Source: Hypomyces perniciosus
Lineage: Eukaryota; Ascomycota; Sordariomycetes; Hypocreales; Hypocreaceae
Direction of reading: 5' to 3'
DNA: 64,000 nt
Assembly: GCA_008477525.1 (NCBI GenBank)
Contig: SPDT01000013.1
Coordinates: forward strand, 357,501-421,500
The position numbers were made by a program, and so were the translations under genes. This document shows positions 59,931-64,000 of the stretch, in pieces. Position 1 is the first letter of the stretch. Every line of letters starts with the position of its first letter. Below the pieces are notes generated by a model. The model was not told where the DNA came from, did no database searches, and saw nothing but the letters and a program-made list of their open reading frames with translations.

Positions 59931-60534
59931 TTATGCCTTGCCATCCGTCTCGTTGTACTCCTTCATCGACACCAACTTCCCAATCACATCATACTTGCCG
60001 CTAAACGTCTCCTCCCACCCCTGCAAAGCCTCCAACTCGGACGGCCCCAGATCCGCCAGCGTATCCAACGGCCCGTCCAAGTCCTTGGTCAGCATCTCCT
60101 CGTCAAAGCTGCCGCACGCCAGCCCGCGGCTCGCATCCCGGCCGGCGAAGTTGGCATAGGGACCGCCGGGGCCGTAGAAGTGGCGGCCGCTGGTGACGTT
60201 GAAGACGCGGCCGCGCACGGCGAGGAGCACCAGAGTGCCGTTCTGGCCGTTGAAGGGGAGGAGGGTGTGCGGGTTGTAGATGCGGAAGACGGTGGGCGGC
60301 GGGGGTTTGGGGAGGTTTGCGGGGGGGGACTTGGAGAGGAAGGTTGTGTAGGCTGTGTAGAGGAGGGTGAGGAGGAGGATGAAGTTGAGAGGAGTGGCGA
60401 AGGCGCCGCTGTTTTTGTTTTGTTATTGATTGTTCGGTTTTATATATATATATGATGATGGGGGTTAGAGGAGGTTTTTACCTGGCGGCTTCTCGGGCGG
60501 CTTCCTCGGTCATGCGCTGCTCGACGTAATCCAT
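59931..60534 (-). CDS. membrane-associated progesterone receptor (Dap1-like) heme protein
   Basis: Two exons, 60534-60482 and 60408-59931, with a 73-nt intron (GTAAAA..AACAG), give 176 residues. A short N-terminal segment is followed by a membrane helix at about residues 18-42 (ATPLNFILLLTLLYTAYTTF). A cytochrome-b5-like MAPR domain follows: VFRIYNPHTLLPFNG, LLAVRGRVFNVT and the hallmark HFYGPGGPYANFAGRDASRGLA, then a helical end containing WEETFSGKYDVIGKL. Family members such as Dap1 bind heme through a Tyr and support cytochrome P450 Cyp51/Erg11 in sterol synthesis at the ER; that role is inferred here. The GC-rich exon 2 sequence uses C-ending codons strongly. No sterol gene is adjacent. 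Confidence 0.93.
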
Positions 60535-60957
60535 CGTGAAGGATCAATCTAGAGAATTAAAGAGGTACGGTATTTGGGTCGAGGGGTGTATGTCAGACAA
60601 ACGTTTATCTGATAGTTATAGCGGCTCTTCCGGAGAAGCTTCGAGTTCCCCCACAGATTGTCATTGTGATGCAAAACGATGTGACGTTGGTTGGTTGGTT
60701 ATGTACACACGGCAAAACCTCGGATGACGACATCATCTCTTGGCAGCTGTTTGCGCCATGAGCTCATCTTTAAGATGGAAATCACAAAATAGTATAGAAA
60801 ATAAAAGAAATATTTTGAGTTCAGCCATGATAAACGAAGAGAAGTGTTAGTTAAGTACGTACGAGTAGATAGATACCGGGGTAATATATACAAAGGGCCA
60901 AAAAATTGAATCAGGAAATACAAGATTTGGGCAAAAAGGAAAAAAGGAAAAAAAGAA
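60535..60957. other. spacer between Dap1-like gene and tRNA
   Basis: About 420 bp holding the promoter of the Dap1-like gene and the T-rich 3' trailer of the tRNA (minus strand). Nothing else is seen. Confidence 0.55.
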
Positions 60958-61044
60958 TGGAGACACGGGGATTTGAACCCCGGACCCTTTGCAGGTTGCA
61001 TTGGAGGATGCAAAGCAAATGTGATACCCCTACACCATATCCCC
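60958..61044 (-). tRNA. tRNA-Ala (UGC) with 15-nt intron
   Basis: On the minus strand the 7-bp acceptor stem pairs GGGGATA with TGTCTCC, including the G3-U70 wobble that identifies alanine tRNAs, followed by discriminator A. The D arm is a 3-bp GTG/CAC stem with a GGGG-containing loop. The anticodon stem TTTGC/GCAAA closes around TT-TGC-A, with a 15-nt intron starting one base 3' of the anticodon (the canonical site) and then T. The T arm is CGGGG-TTCAAAT-CCCCG. T-rich runs downstream (60935-60955 read on the minus strand) fit RNA polymerase III termination. The total is 72 nt after intron removal. Confidence 0.95.
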
Positions 61045-61371
61045 GGATGCTTGCAAAACCGGCAGTCATGAAGGACCTATGATACTTGGCAGTGGCTTGT
61101 GCACAATGCCGAGTACTAGTCCAATTGCCCTACGGAGTATATTGTCCTGGTTGCAATAGATTACTCTCATTGCAATAGATTCCTACCATTACCTACGATG
61201 AATACCTCCTACCCCTAATGCTCTGTCAGTTAACTGTCTGATGAGCTGTGTATCTTTTGCGGTCCCTCTTTTTTCGTCACCCGCTTGCCGAGGCAGTCTT
61301 CCAACATTTCCCATCAACAAAGCCTCTGATATCATACCGCATAGTCACGATTTACACCATCTGGCTGGTAA
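61045..61371. other. spacer between tRNA and BTB gene
   Basis: About 330 bp with one TACGGAGTA (61131). Nothing else is seen. Confidence 0.5.
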
Positions 61372-62084
61372 TTATTCACAATAGTTACACGGGTCAATGC
61401 GAGTCAGCCAATTGGGAACAGTCCTCTTGTCAAGCAGCGCAACCGACACGTCAAACAGAAATTCCTTTGGGAGGTCATCCAGAGTTGCATGCTCCCACAG
61501 CCATTTGCCATTCCCATGCGCCGTGTACATATCGACGAGAAGACGCCTTGCCTTGGACGATTCCAGCGTGTTGTCGTAGATGACCCGGATGACTGGTCCA
61601 CCAGGATACCAACGCTTGCCATCGAGCGCAGGCGAACTGGATTTGTTCACCATGGCGTTCATTATGGCGTTTTGGAACTTCGTATCCTGCAGCATATCGC
61701 CTAATATGTATGCCTGGGCCAGCTGAAGATACTCGGCGTTGTTGCTGTCGACGCCCCCGGCGTCGCTTCGCACGGGGAGGGCTTTGTAGTACAGCCACTG
61801 CAAGTAGATGTGTAATATCTCTGGGTCGACGGTTTGAAGTCTTACTGATCGTTCCCTTGATTCCTTCCAGTCTCCGCTCATTGCTTTCTTGAAGAACTTG
61901 GAAGATGCGCAGATCAGCGTTTCATGGACGCCGAGTGTCGTGGGACACTCTGATCCCACGATAATCTCAATGCATCGACCGCCGAGACTGGAGGAGTGAG
62001 CGAGGTTATGATGTTTTTCAATGATACGTGAGTCACTTACTCGATGCACTGATCTTTGGGGACTCTCAACTTGTTTGGCTCCAT
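61372..62084 (-). CDS. BTB/POZ-domain protein
   Basis: Two exons, 62084-62041 and 61987-61372, with a 53-nt intron (GTAAGT..CTCCAG), give 219 residues. A longer unspliced frame starts at 62121, but the splice signals fit only the ATG at 62084, whose product MEPNKLRVPKDQCID joins directly to LGGRCIEIIVGSE. The BTB core is visible as IEIIVG...FGVHETLICA-type sequence (here LGVHETLICASSKFFKKAMSGDWKES), then the DPEILHIYLQWLYYKAL strand-helix and AQAYILGDMLQDTKFQNAIMNAM. It belongs to the large ascomycete family of short BTB proteins, which dimerise; some recruit cullin-3, but no specific role is known. The gene diverges from the NADAR gene across about 500 bp. Confidence 0.85.
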
Positions 62085-62336
62085 GGCTCAAATCGGAAGT
62101 GATGATGATGTCTGTAAACATTTTGTGATGCCATTGGGCGAAATCCAGTTACACAAGCTGTTTAAATGTGCACGTAGCGAATGACATCAAAATAACGTCC
62201 ATATTACGGGTAACGGTATGGTGTACGCTGTTCAAATCAGCAAGCCACTCCCATCAAAAGGAACTTACCAGTAATACTTCGTAGCTCCCTGGAACTATTT
62301 AATTATAATGTCACGGGAAAGGGTCTTGTCTGCAAA

Positions 62337-62347
62337 TGACTCACGTG
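62337..62347. promoter_or_regulatory. AP-1/Gcn4-type site fused to an E-box
   Basis: TGACTCACGTG joins a perfect TGACTCA heptamer to CACGTG, and a second perfect heptamer TGAGTCA lies at 62381-62387. Both are in the divergent promoter between the BTB gene and the NADAR gene. Such heptamers are bound by bZIP factors of the Gcn4/Yap type, and CACGTG by bHLH factors. Function is inferred from motif and position. Confidence 0.4.
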
Positions 62348-62581
62348 CTTGTGATTTCTCCATGAGGCTTCTCTTGCCGATGAGTCAACGAGGCTGAATT
62401 CGTGCAAGCCACCCTGCAATCACAGCCATGCTAAATAGTAGGCAAAATAAATATGAGCGAAAGGAAACCCAAGGACGCTTATAAAGACATGAGTCCTTTG
62501 CATTGAATCGCGCTGTGTTGCTCACGACTCAACAACTTTGCTGAAGGATTGCGGCATCTGTAGAGTCGCTGTAAGAAAACC

Positions 62582-63262
62582 ATGGCGACCAACAAGACTG
62601 AATCAACAGAGCCGGTTTACTTCTGGAAAGAAACGAACCCAAATACAGGATGGCTCTCCCAGTGGTATTACTGTCCCTTCAGGGATGATAAAGAGCCCAA
62701 AATAGTCTACGACACAGCCGAGCAGTGAGATGCCTCTCATCTCCTCCCCCCCCTCCTCTCTCACTAACACCCAAGCAGCTACATGATGTACCACAAAGCC
62801 ATCCTCTTCAACGACCACAAAACCGCCTCCAAAGTCCTCAAAGCCGGAAACCACCCCCGCAAAGTCAAAACCCTCGGACGGCAAGTCTCCAACTTCTCCG
62901 AGACCACCTGGCTCGCCCACCGCGAAGCCATCGTGCGCCGCGGCAACATACTCAAGTTCACCAGCGCCGTGACCGAGAAGGGCTTCTGCATGGGCTCGTC
63001 GGGGAGCAAGGCTAGTGCTGCCAAGTTGCCGCCCTTGCAGGGCTCGTTGAGAGAGACGCTGCTGAGGACGGGGGAGAGGGAACTGGTGGAGGCGAGTCCG
63101 TTTGATGCGATTTGGGGCATTGGGTTCAGAGCTGCGGATGCGGATGCGATGAGGAGTGAGTGGGGGATGAATTTACTGGGAAAGGCGTTGATGGATGTGA
63201 GGAACATGCTGAGAGAAGAGCAAGAGAACAAGGAGAAGAACAAGGAGGAGAAGGCAAACTAG
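62582..63262 (+). CDS. NADAR-domain (YbiA-like) protein
   Basis: Two exons, 62582-62724 and 62779-63262, with a 54-nt intron (GTGAGA..AAGCAG), give 208 residues. The join produces YDTAEHYMMYHKAILF, a hallmark of the YbiA/DUF1768 (NADAR) family. Other family blocks are FWKETNPNTGWLSQWYYCPF, ALGRQV-like TLGRQVSNFSETTWLAHRE and, near the C-terminus, SPFDAIWGIGFRAADAD and NLLGKALMDVRNML. Family members hydrolyse N-glycosidic bonds in riboflavin intermediates or remove ADP-ribose from bases and NAD-related molecules. The fungal protein's substrate is not known. The C-terminal tail is a charged Glu/Lys/Asn run. The family call is strong. Confidence 0.92.
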
Positions 63263-63636
63263 ACAGGGTGGAGCCTGAACACGTTGTCGTTATTTGGACC
63301 AGTATACATGATACCATCTCCCTCATAGATCCAGCAGAATACAAGAACTGTTCGTCGTTTGATGATTATGTTCTATGTCTCTATCTCGTCATCCCTTCTC
63401 ATGCCTCATCGTACATACAAGAAAAATGCCTCGCCAGAGGAGGCAAGTAGAGCGGTGTTTTTCATATGACATGACTCCCATGCCCCCATGTCCTTTTTTG
63501 TTCCCTTGGATATAATCTTCCACATGATGCCGACATAGTATACACATATTAACACAGATTGGCAAAAGCTCCAGCCGGGGACCACGCCATGCTCCTGGAC
63601 GCCATGAAAACGACATTCAGAGAAAGTATGGTGCTT
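63263..63636. other. convergent spacer NADAR / tim44
   Basis: About 370 bp between convergent genes. Nothing is seen beyond probable 3' UTRs. Confidence 0.55.
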
Positions 63637-64000
63637 TTAGACCCAGTCCCTTCCGCTCTTTTGCATCTCAATAAGACGCCAGCCCCTTGTCTCGGGGTTA
63701 TTGACGTCCTCTGGCACTCTCGTAATGCCGATGGCGTATGTCACTTGCTGCACCTTATCCTCCATACCAGCGGCGAGCTCGCTCGTCTTGGCATTGCGGT
63801 AGACGTGAACTTCCTGCGTACGGCAGGTGATGATGAAGACTGGAACCTCACCGGGGTCCAGCATACGTGCCCTCAAAATGTCCACGTTCCGAATGTCCAA
63901 AATACGGCCGTCTGACTTCATGCCAGCCTGGAGATACTGCTTCGTGAGTGCCTCATAGACTGAAAACTGCGCAGCCGAGAGCCACAGCTTCAGAGTCTCC
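63637..64000 (-). CDS. tim44: mitochondrial import subunit Tim44, C-terminal part
   Basis: The frame is open from the window edge (64000) to TAA at 63639-63637, giving about 120 residues of the C-terminus. It begins ETLKLWLSAAQFSVYEALTK and contains QAGMKSDGRILDIRNVDIL, FIITCRTQEVHVYRNAKT, QQVTYAIGITRVPEDVN and a closing GWRLIEMQKSGRDWV. This is the Tim44 C-terminal domain, an NTF2-like fold that binds cardiolipin and tethers mtHsp70 to the TIM23 channel on the matrix side. The N-terminal part, with the import signal, lies beyond the window. No intron is visible in this portion. Confidence 0.94.
   Translation of the reverse strand, partial: ETLKLWLSAAQFSVYEALTKQYLQAGMKSDGRILDIRNVDILRARMLDPGEVPVFIITCRTQEVHVYRNAKTSELAAGMEDKVQQVTYAIGITRVPEDVNNPETRGWRLIEMQKSGRDWV

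Noticed and set aside
62041..62121. Unspliced N-terminal extension of the BTB protein from ATG 62121
   Set aside because: It ignores a canonical 53-nt intron. Splicing from the ATG at 62084 gives a clean in-frame join to the BTB core, whereas splicing from 62121 gives a stop.
1..64000. CRISPR array, prophage, operon or ribosome-binding features
   Set aside because: The window is eukaryotic with spliced genes; no direct-repeat array with spacers is present.

Overview
The window is nuclear DNA of a filamentous ascomycete (Pezizomycotina, probably a Sordariomycete). Genes carry short introns of about 50-185 nt with GT..AG ends and CTGAC/CTAAC-type branch points. The gene set is fungal: retromer Vps35, the Ilv2 acetolactate synthase, Gal1, an Hmt1-type vacuolar ABC transporter, a Neurospora-type copper metallothionein and Tim44. 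Species cannot be named from sequence alone. Exon models below were built by hand from splice signals and frame continuity.

Layout. 1-2.6 kb: an edge fragment, a probably frameshifted Cys-rich type I membrane protein and myo-inositol oxygenase (all minus). 2.6-6.2 kb: no gene seen. 6.2-7.0 kb: a bZIP factor. 7.0-12.3 kb: no gene seen. 12.3-16.4 kb: hmt1, with an unusual C-terminal tail containing an in-frame TAG. 16.9-20.6 kb: Sgt2-type TPR co-chaperone and a MARCH-type RING-CH membrane ubiquitin ligase (minus). 21.7-22.9 kb: a small multi-pass membrane protein (plus) and a 26-residue copper metallothionein (minus). 24.7-28.5 kb: an uncharacterised protein (minus) diverging from galactokinase (plus). 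28.5-37.9 kb: a 9.3 kb gene-poor stretch. 37.9-47.0 kb: two paralogous C2H2 zinc-finger proteins separated by 5.7 kb holding a tandem repeat and a 430-bp inverted-repeat element with telomere-like arrays. 49.5-59.5 kb: ILV2, VPS35 and a Tre1/transferrin-receptor-like M28 protein (plus). 59.9-64.0 kb: Dap1/MAPR-like protein, tRNA-Ala(UGC), BTB protein (minus), NADAR protein (plus) and the 3' end of TIM44 (minus, cut by the window edge).

No biosynthetic cluster or obvious operon-like unit is seen; most genes are housekeeping and independent. Three loci deal with metals or metal transporters (hmt1, metallothionein, Tre1-like). The most striking non-genic signal is a 9-bp motif, TACGGAGTA/TACTCCGTA, counted 31 times by eye, always outside the exons called here. 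Other signals worth a look are the inverted-repeat element with internal telomeric repeats, the hmt1 tail, and the loss of a single metal-ligand residue in the Tre1-like protein.
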